Positions 56,601 through 64,000 are shown, counted from the first letter of the stretch. The stretch: DNA of 64,000 bases from Archivesica marissinica (GCA_014843695.1 CM026397.1:41725129-41789128), one strand, 5' to 3'. Made by a program: numbers and translations. The notes: generated from the letters alone by a model not told the origin.

Positions 56601-58235
56601 CGATGGGTTATTACACATGAAGGTGGGATATAGTACAGTAATGTGATGGGTTATTACACATGAAGGTGGGATATAGTACAGTAATGTGATGGGTTATTAC
56701 ACATGAAGGTGGGATATAGTACAGTAATGTGATGGGTTATTACACATGAAGGTGGGATATAGTACAGTAATGTGATGGGTTATTACACATGAAGGTGGGA
56801 TATAGTACAGTAATGTGATGGGTTATTACACATGAAGGTGGGATATAGTACAGTAATGTGATGGGTTATTACACATGAAGGTGGGATATAGTACAGTAAT
56901 GTGATGGGTTATTACACATGAAGGTGGGATATAGTACAGTAATGTGATGGGTTATTACACATGAAGGTGGGATATAGTACAGTAATGTGATGGGTTATTA
57001 CACATGAAGGTGGGATATAGTACAGTAATGTGATGGGTTATTACACATGAAGGTGGGATATAGTACAGTAATGTGATGGGTTATTACACATGAAGGTGGG
57101 ATATAGTACAGTAATGTGATGGGTTATTACACATGAAGGTGGGATATAGTACAGTAATGTGATGGGTTATTATGCATGAAGGTGGGATATAGTACAGTAA
57201 TGTGGTGGGGTATTTCTGACCTAGTAGACAACTCATAGGGCCCGTGTATTTGTAACTCTTATGAACCGCAGTACTTCCCGAATCCTACACTTGCAGGCGC
57301 CATAATTATATTAGTTCACTACCATAATTCATTAACTCTTTCAACGCCGAATGAATTCAAAACAATGTGCAAACAACATAGATCCAGATCAGTCATGGTG
57401 TAGCGCTACATCTGATCAGGATCTATGTTGTTTGCTATTTGGAAAGGTGTTTCAGCTCCACTATCTGAAGAGCAATCAACATATTCTGTTCTGTCTAATT
57501 GGGTTTTCGGGGTTTATGTAAATGCGATTTTATGCGACATTGGCGGTGAAAGAGTTAAGAAAAACAAGAATAGTTCTAGCACGTAGTCATCCGATTAATA
57601 AATACTACTTGACCGAGTCTAGAGCGCCATCGTTAGAACTCGCCTTTCAACTCTATCGCCAGGACTATGAAGTCGCTTATAAATGATATGGGAGAAAGTT
57701 GCCAATCCCCCGTCTGACCCTAATCAAATTTCAGATGGGACATTAAACCGAGGTCTCGTGTCAGTGTTGTACACCGTGCACGTAAATGAACCAGAGAAGA
57801 CTCTGGAATGGGTCTATGTCTGTATCATGCACTATCCTCCAAAAATCTAAAATGACTAATCTCTTCAGGAAGCGTCGCTCATATGGGCAACTGGTAGCGA
57901 CGATAAATAAACGTAAAACACACAAAATTGCCAAGTCGCTTATAGCGGTTGGAGAGTTGATTACTGGTTGTCACCCAGGTAGTGTGTGTATCGTTAAAAT
58001 AACGTTGAAATAACTTCCCCCAATTTGCTGACATGTGCTCACTTTGTTCCAAAGTGCATCATTGAAATAACTTAATACCTTCCCCCAATTTGCTGACATG
58101 TTGACCTGTGGTTGTTCAGACATCAGGTGAGCGAGTTAGGGCCTCTATGTCCACTTGTTTAAATATTTTGTTAATATTTCAGCGACGACTACAGAAGGTT
58201 TGAAATGGCTCGAAGAAGTTGGAGTATCCCTATAG
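41410..58235 (+). CDS. HYI: Hydroxypyruvate isomerase homologue, 264 aa, eight coding exons (whole span)
   Basis: Xylose-isomerase-like TIM barrel of the Hyi family, which interconverts hydroxypyruvate and tartronate semialdehyde; the animal protein is usually called putative and is probably cytosolic. I assembled eight exons (795 nt) with GT-AG introns and matching phases. Family motifs in order: [15 protein letters not shown] at the N-terminus, [26 protein letters not shown] with E144, PNLKLQFDVFHAQ with D180 and H183, [42 protein letters not shown] with E243. E144 and E243 correspond to the catalytic glutamate pair of bacterial Hyi, and D180/H183 to the metal site. Length agrees with the roughly 260-280 residues usual for the family. 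Introns total about 16 kb and are mostly minisatellite and SINE. Nothing suggests it is broken. Confidence 0.95.
41634..41840. repeat. 33-bp minisatellite, HYI intron 1
   Basis: About six copies of GGCTGTGGAAGTGCCTCCAT plus GGGCTATGCTTAC, alternating with GTTCTTCCAT forms. Confidence 0.93.
41861..42097 (+). mobile_element. SINE family C, near full length
   Basis: GTCGTGATAATGCAGGGGTA head, GCTTCAGGCGTGAGAGGCC and AGGAGTTCACACCC (B-box-like), CCTTAGGCAAAGCAG, AATGAGGTCTTGGGAGCAAT and a tail ending in AAATTTGTATAAACT. Confidence 0.82.
42420..43270. repeat. 25-bp minisatellite, HYI intron 1
   Basis: About 34 copies of ATTCCTAAGCTATAGGTCAG plus TCGTC; variants TGAGC for TAAGC and GTAAT for GTCAT are spread in small blocks. 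Confidence 0.96.
43814..43925 (+). CDS. HYI: HYI coding exon 2 (residues 66-102)
   Basis: Acceptor TTTCCAG|GTAAA, donor AAAAG|GTATT, phase 1 to 2. Encodes [20 protein letters not shown], then [16 protein letters not shown] 39-bp array starts about 25 bp past the donor. Confidence 0.94.
43950..44178. repeat. 39-bp minisatellite, HYI intron 2
   Basis: Six copies of ATCATGCCATGTTCACTGTG plus CGTAACCTGCTACATCATA. As 39 is divisible by three, the exon 2 frame stays open through it, but the exon 2 donor and the conserved exon 3 show it is intron. Confidence 0.94.
44179..45287. other. HYI intron 2, remainder
   Basis: No further array. Holds the perfect inverted repeat at 44978-45035 and a 41-codon ORF at 44743-44868 without splice or family support. 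Confidence 0.5.
44978..45035. repeat. Perfect 28-bp inverted repeat
   Basis: AGAATATTAGGTTACTGTCT plus TATAAATT is followed after two bases by its exact reverse complement. One arm (GAATATTAGGTTACTGTCTT) recurs at 55605-55624, so it is part of a dispersed element. Confidence 0.88.
45288..45387 (+). CDS. HYI: HYI coding exon 3 (residues 103-136)
   Basis: Acceptor ATTTACAG|AATG, donor CAGAAG|GTAAT, phase 2 to 0. Encodes the split R, then [20 protein letters not shown] and [13 protein letters not shown]. The 33-bp array begins about 25 bp past the donor. Confidence 0.94.
45412..46525. repeat. 33-bp minisatellite, HYI intron 3
   Basis: About 34 copies of GCCGGTCTGGACTGGGGCAC plus CGTAGGAAATAGC. 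Divisible by three, hence a false 420-codon minus ORF of [11 protein letters not shown] repeats. A block of about 300 bp (from about 45840 and again from about 46130) is itself duplicated. Confidence 0.96.
46530..47772. other. HYI intron 3, unique part
   Basis: No exon recognised. 47518-47605 is a single-copy relative of the 36-bp array at 19.1 kb. 47430-47485 is related, in reverse, to 60695-60750 (AACCCCTCGCG and TCTTCCTCTAATGTCGA). Confidence 0.5.
47773..47955. mobile_element. MITE family 1, full length
   Basis: Ends TACAGTCAAATCTGTC and ACAGGTTTGACTGTA form terminal inverted repeats, 183 bp. Its last bases GACTGTA are also the end of each unit in the adjoining 70-bp array. Confidence 0.85.
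47950..49565. repeat. 70/71-bp minisatellite, HYI intron 3
   Basis: About 23 copies of a unit with TGTTCGAAGCTGGCTGGTTT, CTATATATTTCTAGAGGTCA, CTAGCATGTTTGGACCGTAT and GTTGACTGTA. The left ten units have TATATTT, the right thirteen have TATAAGTT (one base longer) and GTTGCTGG: two subfamilies in order. Confidence 0.96.
49605..49683 (+). CDS. HYI: HYI coding exon 4 (residues 137-162)
   Basis: Acceptor GGTTTCAG|GAAGG, donor ACAAACAG|GTAAG, phase 0 to 1. Encodes [20 protein letters not shown], then LSNLQT. E144 in LIEPLN matches one of the two catalytic glutamates. The 70-bp array stops about 40 bp before this exon. Confidence 0.94.
49850..49987. repeat. 22-bp minisatellite, HYI intron 4
   Basis: Six to seven copies of GATTTCGAGGCTGCAAGTCC plus AT. 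Confidence 0.93.
50108..50336 (-). mobile_element. SINE family A, head partly deleted
   Basis: Body and B box (GGGTTCGATCC on minus) present; the head reads GCTGTCCAATTAGCGCGCTC, so about 18 bp including the A-box core is missing. Confidence 0.86.
50411..50556. repeat. Imperfect inverted repeat (foldback), HYI intron 4
   Basis: AATATTTGTCTTCCAGTTAT and AAATAAAACATGGTTTGG on the left face CAAACCATGTTTTATTTGAC and AATAACGAAAATACAAATAT on the right. CAAACCATGTTTTATGTCAG again at 50657 suggests a second partial copy. Confidence 0.8.
50747..50796 (+). CDS. HYI: HYI coding exon 5 (residues 163-179)
   Basis: Acceptor ATTTCAG|GTGTT, donor CAGTTT|GTAAG, phase 1 to 0. Encodes [17 protein letters not shown], only 50 nt. 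It ends just before the metal-site aspartate, which is the first codon of exon 6. Confidence 0.93.
51048..51183. repeat. 21-bp minisatellite, HYI intron 5
   Basis: Six to seven copies of AAAACATCTTGCTATGCTAA plus T. Confidence 0.94.
51335..54188 (+). repeat. 67-bp minisatellite carrying copies of the HYI exon 6 splice acceptor
   Basis: About 41 copies of a 67-bp unit (GTTCCAGGATGTGTTTTGTT, GTACCAGGTTACACACAGTG, TTTATTGTTTGTATATATAC, TACATGT). Several units carry an extra 12-bp GTTCCAGGATGT. The last unit runs without a break into the real exon 6: TACATGTGTTCCAG is its acceptor and GATGTGTT its first eight bases. No stop codon occurs in any plus frame across the array. Confidence 0.97.
54189..54258 (+). 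CDS. HYI: HYI coding exon 6 (residues 180-202)
   Basis: Acceptor GTGTTCCAG|GATG, donor ATATATAG|GTGAGT, phase 0 to 1. Encodes [20 protein letters not shown], then PYI; D180 and H183 fit the metal site. Both edges of this 70-nt exon have been drawn into tandem arrays: the 67-bp array on its left includes the acceptor and the first eight exon bases, and the 43-bp array on its right includes the last bases and the donor. Confidence 0.95.
54247..54540 (+). repeat. 43-bp minisatellite carrying copies of the HYI exon 6 splice donor
   Basis: Nearly seven copies of GGCCATATATAGGTGAGTAA plus ATGCATTGTGGGTATAATAC plus TCT. The first copy is the real exon 6 end (GGCCATATATAG) and donor (GTGAGT). Read in frame, the sequence past the real donor gives Gly-Glu-stop. 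Confidence 0.97.
54580..54769 (+). mobile_element. SINE family A, 5' truncated
   Basis: Begins within the head at GCGCGCTCGCTTCTCACCAA, B box GGGTTCGATC, body to AATAAAGTTTAAG; part of the body (CGCTTTCATCCGCGCC) is deleted. Confidence 0.85.
55221..55355 (+). CDS. HYI: HYI coding exon 7 (residues 203-247)
   Basis: Acceptor CTTACCAG|GTCAT, donor CCAAGAA|GTAAG, phase 1 to 1, 135 nt. Encodes [46 protein letters not shown]243 is the second catalytic glutamate by family alignment. Confidence 0.95.
55378..55596 (+). mobile_element. SINE family C, near full length
   Basis: GCTTCAGGTGCGAGAGGTCC and GGAGTTCGAGCCCCGCTGG (B box), CCCTTAGGCAAGGCATTTCA, ATCAGGAATGAGGTCTCAAG and tail AAAATAAATTTGTATAAACT. 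It starts about 20 bp past the HYI exon 7 donor. Confidence 0.85.
55634..56019. mobile_element. piggyBac-type MITE (TTAA ends), copy 2, with insertion
   Basis: Left end TTAACCCTTTCAACACTA, right end GGTGTTGAATGGGTTAA. Compared with 15698-15937 it has an extra segment of about 150 bp (about 55785-55945) ending ATAAACATCTGTTCTGTTCTG, which looks like the 3' tail of a separate retroposon that jumped into the MITE. Confidence 0.8.
55980..56540. repeat. 46-bp minisatellite made from a MITE end
   Basis: About 12 copies of a 46-bp unit (CACCAGTCCATGTCAGTTAC, TTGGTGTTGAATGGGTTAAT, ATCATG), the terminal 46 bp of the TTAA-ended MITE, including its right inverted repeat. Confidence 0.95.
56540..57205. 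repeat. 43-bp minisatellite, HYI intron 7
   Basis: About 15 very uniform copies of GTGGGATATAGTACAGTAAT plus GTGATGGGTTATTACACATG plus AAG. It abuts the 46-bp array with no spacer. Confidence 0.96.
57205..57330 (-). mobile_element. SINE family D, tail fragment
   Basis: On the minus strand AGGATTCGGGAAGTACTG then CATAAGAG and GGTCAGAAAT, as at the end of the element at 32865-33060 and just after it. Confidence 0.55.
57342..57558. mobile_element. TTAA-ended MITE, second type
   Basis: Begins TTAACTCTTTCAACGCCGAATG-like and ends TTGGCGGTGAAAGAGTTAA: inverted ends inside TTAA, 217 bp. Its centre folds on itself (CATAGATCCAGATCAG with CTGATCAGGATCTATG). No coding capacity. Confidence 0.78.
57701..57922 (+). 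mobile_element. SINE family B, head missing
   Basis: Starts at the B-box end (AATCCCCCGTCTGACCC) and continues through body and ATAAATAAACGTAAAACAC tail. Confidence 0.85.
57990..58110. repeat. Short direct duplication upstream of HYI exon 8
   Basis: TTGAAATAACTTCCCCCAAT plus TTGCTGACATGT is present twice, about 60 bp apart; the second copy has an AATACCTT insert. Confidence 0.8.
58183..58235 (+). CDS. HYI: HYI coding exon 8 (residues 248-264, stop)
   Basis: Acceptor AATATTTCAG|CGACG, phase 1. Encodes [17 protein letters not shown] and TAG. The EGLKWL motif matches the family C-terminus. The 16-bp array begins about 12 bp after the stop, so it is 3' UTR. Confidence 0.93.
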
Positions 58236-58247
58236 GACGTACACAGC

Positions 58248-59135
58248 TCACTGCTCCTCACATTCACTGCTCCTCACATTCACTGCTCCTCACATTCACT
58301 ATTCCTCACATTCACTGCTCCTCACATTCACTATTCCTCACATTCACTGCTGCTCCTCACATTCACTATTCCTCACATTCACTGCTCCTCACATTCACTG
58401 CTCCTCACATTCACTGCTGCTCCTCACATTCACTGCTGCTCCTCACATTCAGTGCTCCTCACATTCACTATTCCTCACATTCACTGCTCCTCACATTCAC
58501 TGCTGCTCCTCACATTCACTGCTGCTCCTCACATTCACTGCTGCTCCTCACATTCACTGCTCCTCACATTCACTATTCCTCACATTCACTGCTCCTCACA
58601 TTCACTGCTGCTCCTCACATTCACTGCTCCTCACATTCACTGCTCCTCACATTCACTGCTCCTCACATTCACTGCTCCTCACATTCACTGTTCCTCACAT
58701 TCACTGCTCCTCACATTCACTGCTCCTCACATTCACTGCTCCTCACATTCACTATTCCTCACATTCACTATTCCTCACATTCACTATTCCTCACATTCAC
58801 TGCTCCTCACATTCACTGCTCCTCACATTCACTATTCCTCACATTCACTATTACTCACATTCACTGCTCCTCACATTCACTATTCCTCACATTCAATGCT
58901 CCTCACATTCACTGCTCCTCACATTCCCTGCTGCTCACATTCACTGCTCCTCACATTCACTGCTCCTCACATTCACTGCTGCTCATATTCACTGCTCCTC
59001 ACATTCACTGCTCCTCACATTCACTGCTGCTCCTCACATTCACTGCTGCTCCTCACATTCACTGCTGCTCCTCACATTCACTGCTCCTCACATTCACTGC
59101 TCCTCACATTCACTATTCCTCACATTCACTGCTCT
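58248..59135. repeat. 16-bp minisatellite in the HYI 3' UTR
   Basis: About 55 copies of ACTGCTCCTCACATTC, with ACTATTCC and three-base-longer ACTGCTGCTCC forms. It is pyrimidine-rich on the mRNA strand and has no stop in any plus frame. It begins about 12 bases after the HYI stop. Confidence 0.96.
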
Positions 59136-59323
59136 CACCAACAGCAAGCACGAGGGATGTTTGACGAGGGATGTTTGTTCATCACCAACAAGAGCTATCG
59201 AGGAATATATGTATGGAACAAGGCACAGATATATTTAGATTTTCTTAGAATCATGTTTAAGTAGAATTAAACAAACCTGTGTTTATATTTTAGCCATCGA
59301 AGTAGATAATGGTAGTCAAAGGC

Positions 59324-59329
59324 AATAAA
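59324..59329 (+). terminator. HYI: Probable HYI poly(A) signal AATAAA
   Basis: AATAAA in GGCAATAAAAAAGATATG, about 1.09 kb past the stop and the first good hexamer after the 3' UTR array. A T-rich stretch follows. Confidence 0.55.
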
Positions 59330-59509
59330 AAAGATATGAATGAACTTTTGTACAATCTAATTGTGGACAGTTTGTTTAATTGAATTGAATTAATAATTTT
59401 TAATTAACGGGACCCGATTTTACACATCAATTTATGAAGCATGACCTATGTATTAACATAGTACCTGTTCAGTTGTTGTGTCTATAGCTAATGCACGCCA
59501 TCATTCAGT

Positions 59510-59690
59510 GGAAGTCGTGATAGCGTAGTGGTAGTGCATTTGCATTGTACGATTGTGCCGTTAGACAAGGCACTTAAATTCCATATTGCCTCTTCTCTCA
59601 TTCTATCAGGAATGAGGTCTCAAGAGTGTGTAATCTAATGTCGTAAGAACTTATTTCGCAATCAAGCTAAAATAAATTTGTATAAACTAA
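59510..59690 (+). mobile_element. SINE family C, internally deleted
   Basis: Head GGAAGTCGTGATAGCGTAGT, then a jump to TACGATTGTGCCGTTAGACA (B-box region lost), AATGAGGTCTCAAGAGTG and tail AATAAATTTGTATAAACT. Confidence 0.82.
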
Positions 59691-59721
59691 ATCTTTCAGT
59701 TTCATGGACAACATGTCAACG

Positions 59722-60130
59722 TCAGTGCAATACTGTACATAGCGCTTGCATGTAGAATAAACTTATACAATACTGTACATAGCGCTTGCATGTAGAATAA
59801 ACTTATACAATACTGTACATAGCGCTTGCATGTAGAATAAACTTATACAATACTGTACATAGTGCTTGCATGTAGAATAAACTTATACAATACTATACAT
59901 AGCGCTTGCATGTAGAATAAACTTATACAATACTGTACATAGCGCTTGCATGTAGAATAAACTTATACAATACTGTACATAGCGCTTGCATGTAGAATAA
60001 ACTTATACAATACTGTACATAGCGCTTGCATGTAGAATAAACTTATACAATACTGTACATAGCGCTTGCATGTAGAATAAACTTATACAATACTGTACAT
60101 AGTGCTTGCATGTAGAATAAACTTATACAA
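59722..60130. repeat. 40-bp minisatellite, each unit with AATAAA
   Basis: Ten copies of TACTGTACATAGCGCTTGCA plus TGTAGAATAAACTTATACAA, nearly identical. Each unit carries an AATAAA on the plus strand. Confidence 0.96.
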
Positions 60131-60147
60131 TGTATATCAAAACTGTA

Positions 60148-60590
60148 ATAGAGAAGTCCACAGCTATATTGGTACAAAGATATATACCTTTATTATAATA
60201 GAGATGGCCACAGCTAGGTTGTACAAAGAGAGATATACCTTTATTATAATAGAGATGTCCACAGCTAGGTTGTACCAAGATATATACCTTTATTATAATA
60301 GAGATGTCCACAGCTAGGTTGTACAAAGATATATACCTTTATTATAATAGAGATGTCCACAACTAGGTTGTACAAAGATATATACCTTTATTATAATAGA
60401 GATGTCCACAGCTAGGTTGTACAAAGATATATACCTTTATTATAATAGAGATGGCCACAGCTAGGTTGTACAAAGATATATACCTTTATTATAATAGAGA
60501 TGTCCACAGCTAGGTTGTACAAAGATATATACCTTTATTATAATAGAGATGGCCACAGCTAGGTTGTACAAAGATATATACACCTAGATA
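60148..60590. repeat. 49-bp minisatellite
   Basis: Nine copies of AGAGATGTCCACAGCTAGGT plus TGTACAAAGATATATACCTT plus TATTATAAT. Abuts the 40-bp array. Confidence 0.95.
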
Positions 60591-60954
60591 CAATATTTAC
60601 ATTAGTTTTTAAACTATATTTTTATCTGTGTGTTTCTATACAAATCCTGTGCTCTATTAAACCCATATCCATAATTTGTACATGATATATCATACTGCAT
60701 CATCTATCTATCTTCCTCTAATGTCGAACCCCTCGCGGGGATGTAGATATGTTATTCGTAGAGTGTCGCCAACATTTCCGATAATCATTTTCCTTATTGC
60801 GTGTATATTATTATATTTATATTTGAACGTTATTTTCCTGTTCAAACAGCTGTTATAATTCCTAGAATTATGGATTTCTCATGTGCTTCCCTATGAATGA
60901 TCGAGTGTTCTGAAACAGTGGAATATGGCATTTTCCCTGTCACTGCTTGTGCTT

Positions 60955-61130
60955 TGTATTCCTCCGTGGTTGGATGTACATTAAGCTTTGTATTCCTCCG
61001 TGGTTGGATGTACATTAAGCTTTGTATTCCTCCGTGGTTGGATGTACATTAAGCTTTGTATTCCTCCGTGGTTGGATGTACATTAAGCTTTGTATTCCTC
61101 CGTGGTTGGATGTACATTAAGCTTTGTACT
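60955..61130. repeat. 34-bp minisatellite inside repeat R1
   Basis: Five copies of GCTTTGTATTCCTCCGTGGT plus TGGATGTACATTAA. Confidence 0.93.
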
Positions 61131-61279
61131 GGAGCTCTGTTTCGACAATAAACAGTTAATTATATAATAGTATGTTCTAATGAAATTGGTTTGTCTGTCG
61201 TTTATAATTTTGACAGCAAACCGAAACTAACCTGAAAACCTGAACGTTCACACGAACATAAGTGGTTGTGCATTGTAGT

Positions 61280-61382
61280 GAAATGAGGCCCCCAGCAGGG
61301 GAAGTTAATGAGGCTCCCAGCAGGTGAAGTTAATGAGGCTCCCAGCAGGGGAAGTTAATGAGGCTCCCAGCAGAGGAAGTTA
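61280..61382. repeat. 25-bp minisatellite inside repeat R1
   Basis: Four copies of GAGGCTCCCAGCAGGGGAAG plus TTAAT. Confidence 0.92.
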
Positions 61383-61714
61383 AAATGAATAAGATTGGAT
61401 AACAAATAGCCAAAATCATTGGGAATCATAAAAGAAAAAGATTTGTGTTTATTAGTGTAAGATAGGACGTTATTTCATCTCGTGATCACCAAAAAAAAAC
61501 AAACCCACCAAAAAAAAAACAAACCCACCATGAAATATATTGTGGAAATACAAATTCCGGTTTTCACTCGATGAAATATATTCCAATCTTTCACTAGTAA
61601 TGACACAGATCTGCTACCTGTATATCATGTACTTATTCGAGTTACAGAGTTACAGAGTAGTACCAACAATGTACTTCAGTTTATGATGAACTTGAAGGAT
61701 AAATATAATCTTAT

Positions 61715-61850
61715 TTCGACTAGGATACACATTTCAACTAGGATACACATTTCGACTAGGATACATATTTCAACTAGGATACACATTTTGACCACATTTC
61801 GACTAGGATACACATTTTGACCACATTTTGACTAGGATACACATTTTCGA
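61715..61850. repeat. About 18-bp irregular minisatellite
   Basis: Six to seven copies of TTCGACTAGGATACACAT with TTCAACTAGG forms and two TTTTGACCACA interruptions. Confidence 0.85.
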
Positions 61851-62840
61851 TCGGCTTTCTCCGAAGCTCTGTTTCTAAACATATCAACCCAAAATTTGCA
61901 TAAACCACATTTATCATGTTTTATTTAAATTTTCTGGTAGAGTGAAACCCCTCAAAATCGGAACCCCTCTAATCTAGAAATCCCTCCAAACCGAACACAT
62001 TTGTTGGCCCTGAATTTTTCCCTGTTGAAAAACCTCTGTAAACCCCTCTTCCAAATACTGAACAGATTTTACAGGGTTCATTCTAGGTCAGAATTTTTGG
62101 GAGAAGTGAGAAAGCGCGTGATCACTTTCTTAAATGGTGGTCTTTAATATACTTCTGCAAAATAGAGTTAAAATGCACAGTACAAACCATTAAATACAAC
62201 ATTTGAATAGAAGGAGTGCTTTATAATGGGCCAGTGTATCTTACTAGACAAACTTTTGTTTGAAAATCATAAAAACCAAAAAAAAAAAAATGTTTTAATT
62301 GTAGGGAGAAGTCAGGGTCCCTAAGGCGACAATTTCGCCCACCTCACCCTCTAGAATGATCCCTGATTTTATTAAAAACGTGTGCATTTACCCCAGTAAA
62401 CCAATCAGCAACATGTCTTGATCATATATGAAACTGACTACCCGGTATATACAACTTTCGACTATTTTCAGAATAATGTCATTCATTCATGTATTATTCA
62501 CTTAAAATGAATCGGTTATTGACTGACTGCCAATTATAAACATGTCTCAGCCTCCGTCTAAACATTGCAGAGTTGAACTGTTAACTTAGGAGAAATGTAC
62601 CCTATGAAAACCCCTGTAAACCCCCTCCAAACCGAACGTTACCTCTGGTCCGGTGACTGTTTGGTTTCCCTGTATATATGTATATATAGTTTGTGCAATG
62701 CTGTGTTTATGTACAGGAATATGACTCATGATTGTTGTTATTGTCATTATTTACTTTTACCAAAACTTTACAGGTATATTTTTGATAATTGCATTTATCT
62801 AACTTGTTTTGTTTCTTATTGAGTGCAAATTTAAATCAGA
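61851..62840. other. Non-coding stretch with related fragments
   Basis: AACCCCTCTAATC, CTCCAAACCGAACAC (about 61970-62010) and CCTGTAAACCCCCTCCAAACC (about 62611-62632) are related pieces of a dispersed repeat. No exon recognised. Confidence 0.4.
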
Positions 62841-62842
62841 GC

Positions 62843-63305
62843 TTATTGTCGGTCAATTATATATACCCTCCCTTCTGTCTGCATGTCCTCACTGTCGGTC
62901 AATTATATATACCCTCCCTTCTGTCTGCATGTCCTCACTGTCGGTCAATTATATATACCCTCCCTTCTGTCTGCATGTCCTCACTGTCGGTCAATTATAT
63001 ATACCCTCCCTTCTGTCTGCATGTCCTCACTGTCGGTCAATTATATATACCCTCCCTTCTGTCTGCATGTCCTCACTGTCGGTCAATTATATATACCCTC
63101 CCTTCTGTCTGCATGTCCTCACTGTCGGTCAATTATATATACCCTCCCTTCTGTCTGCATGTCCTCACTGTCGGTCAATTATATATACCCTCCCTTCTGT
63201 CTGCATGTCCTTACTGTCGGTCAATTATATATACCCTCCCTTCTGTCTGCATGTCCTTACTGTCGGTCAATTATATATACCCTCCCGTCTGTCTGCATGT
63301 CCTAA
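62843..63305. repeat. 46-bp minisatellite
   Basis: Ten copies of GTCGGTCAATTATATATACC plus CTCCCTTCTGTCTGCATGTC plus CTCACT, nearly identical. Confidence 0.96.
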
Positions 63306-63752
63306 CTGTTACTGTTACAATGTTTCTGTTACAATGTTAATGTTACAATGTTACTGTTACAATGTTACTGTTACAATGTTACTGTTACAATGTTTCTGTT
63401 ACTGTTACAATGTTACTGTTACAATGTTACTGTTACAATGTTACTGTTACAATGTTACTGTTACAATGTTTCTGTTACAATGTACTGTTACAATGTTACT
63501 GTTACAATGTTACTGTTACAATGTTACTGTTACAATGTTACTGTTACAATGTTACAATGTTACTGTTACAATGTTACTGTTACACTGTTACAATGTTACA
63601 ATGTTACTGTTACAATGTTACTGTTACAATGTTACTGTTACAATGTTACAATGTTACTGTTACAATGTTACTGTTACAATGTTACTGTTACAATGTTACT
63701 GTTACAATGTTACTGTTACAATGTTACTGTTACAATGTTACTGTTACAATGT
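63305..63752. repeat. 14-bp minisatellite
   Basis: About 30 copies of CTGTTACAATGTTA, with occasional 8-base-shorter units and GTTTCTG variants. Confidence 0.95.
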
Positions 63753-63867
63753 AGGTAAATACCTTTTGTTTTCTTAAAATCGAAAAATCAACAAACCATA
63801 TTTGTTTATTTTCTGTATATATTTTCAAGACAAAATGTAAATTATGGTTGCAATAATTATTTTAATC

Positions 63868-64000
63868 GATATAGTGCTGTATCGATATAGTGCTGTATCG
63901 ATATAGTGCTGTATCGATATAGTGCTGTATCTATATAGTGCTGTATCTATATAGTGCTGTATCGATATAGTGCTGTATCTATATAGTGCTGTATCTATAT
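63868..64000. repeat. 16-bp minisatellite, cut by window end
   Basis: At least eight copies of ATCGATATAGTGCTGT, with ATCTATAT variants. Confidence 0.94.

Larger units (their letters stand above)
60893..61425. mobile_element. Dispersed repeat R1, copy 2, with internal expansions
   Basis: Same block order as 12785-13165, but two segments that are single there have become tandem arrays here (60955-61130 and 61280-61382). Confidence 0.75.

Noticed and set aside
58205..59264. ORFs rich in SSHSLLLTFT / HIHCSSH
   Set aside because: 16-bp array in the HYI 3' UTR, after the conserved C-terminus and TAG stop.
62789..63777. ORFs of 130-320 codons near the right end
   Set aside because: 46-bp and 14-bp arrays without stops; no unique coding sequence.
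1..64000. CRISPR array or bacterial mobile element
   Set aside because: The repeats are contiguous tandem units without unique spacers, and spliced animal genes surround them.

Overview
This is eukaryotic nuclear DNA from an animal. Two multi-exon genes with canonical GT-AG introns lie head to head in AT-rich sequence packed with tRNA-derived SINEs, MITE-like elements and very many minisatellites. The repeat style suits a bivalve mollusc, but that is inference: no ribosomal or mitochondrial marker is present. About 40 tandem arrays (unit 14 to about 110 bp) cover roughly 35 kb, about 55 percent of the window by my tally. The very long ORFs (up to about 2,085 codons) are stop-free repeats, not genes.

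Minus-strand gene: ten coding exons from ATG 36423 to stop 14702 encode an 892-residue protein with about eight membrane segments in the first 420 residues, then a long acidic, Ser/Pro-rich and finally lysine-rich tail. I could not name the family. All ten exons join in phase, and a poly(A) signal overlaps the region just after the stop.

Plus-strand gene: eight coding exons from ATG 41410 to stop 58235 encode a 264-residue hydroxypyruvate isomerase homologue (HYI). It keeps the two catalytic glutamates (E144, E243) and the DVFH metal-site motif. Its 3' UTR is mostly a 16-bp minisatellite. The two start codons are about 5 kb apart, with a 2.1-kb minisatellite between them.

Layout: 1-5158 large array ending at a possible last exon of a third gene; 5.2-14.6 kb arrays, SINEs and unique DNA; 14.7-36.5 kb minus-strand gene; 36.5-41.4 kb shared upstream region; 41.4-59.3 kb HYI; 59.3-64 kb more arrays and dispersed repeats.

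The most interesting signal is that several arrays are built on splice sites. The 67-bp array in HYI intron 5 repeats the real 3' splice site plus the first eight bases of exon 6. The 43-bp array on the other side repeats the end of exon 6 plus its 5' splice site. The 6.1-kb array in the minus-strand gene runs into a 3' splice site and is bracketed by a 29-bp copy of that exon edge. The array at 1-5158 likewise runs into a plausible acceptor. Other arrays grew from a SINE promoter head, a MITE end and other dispersed repeats, and some show stepwise shortening of their unit.
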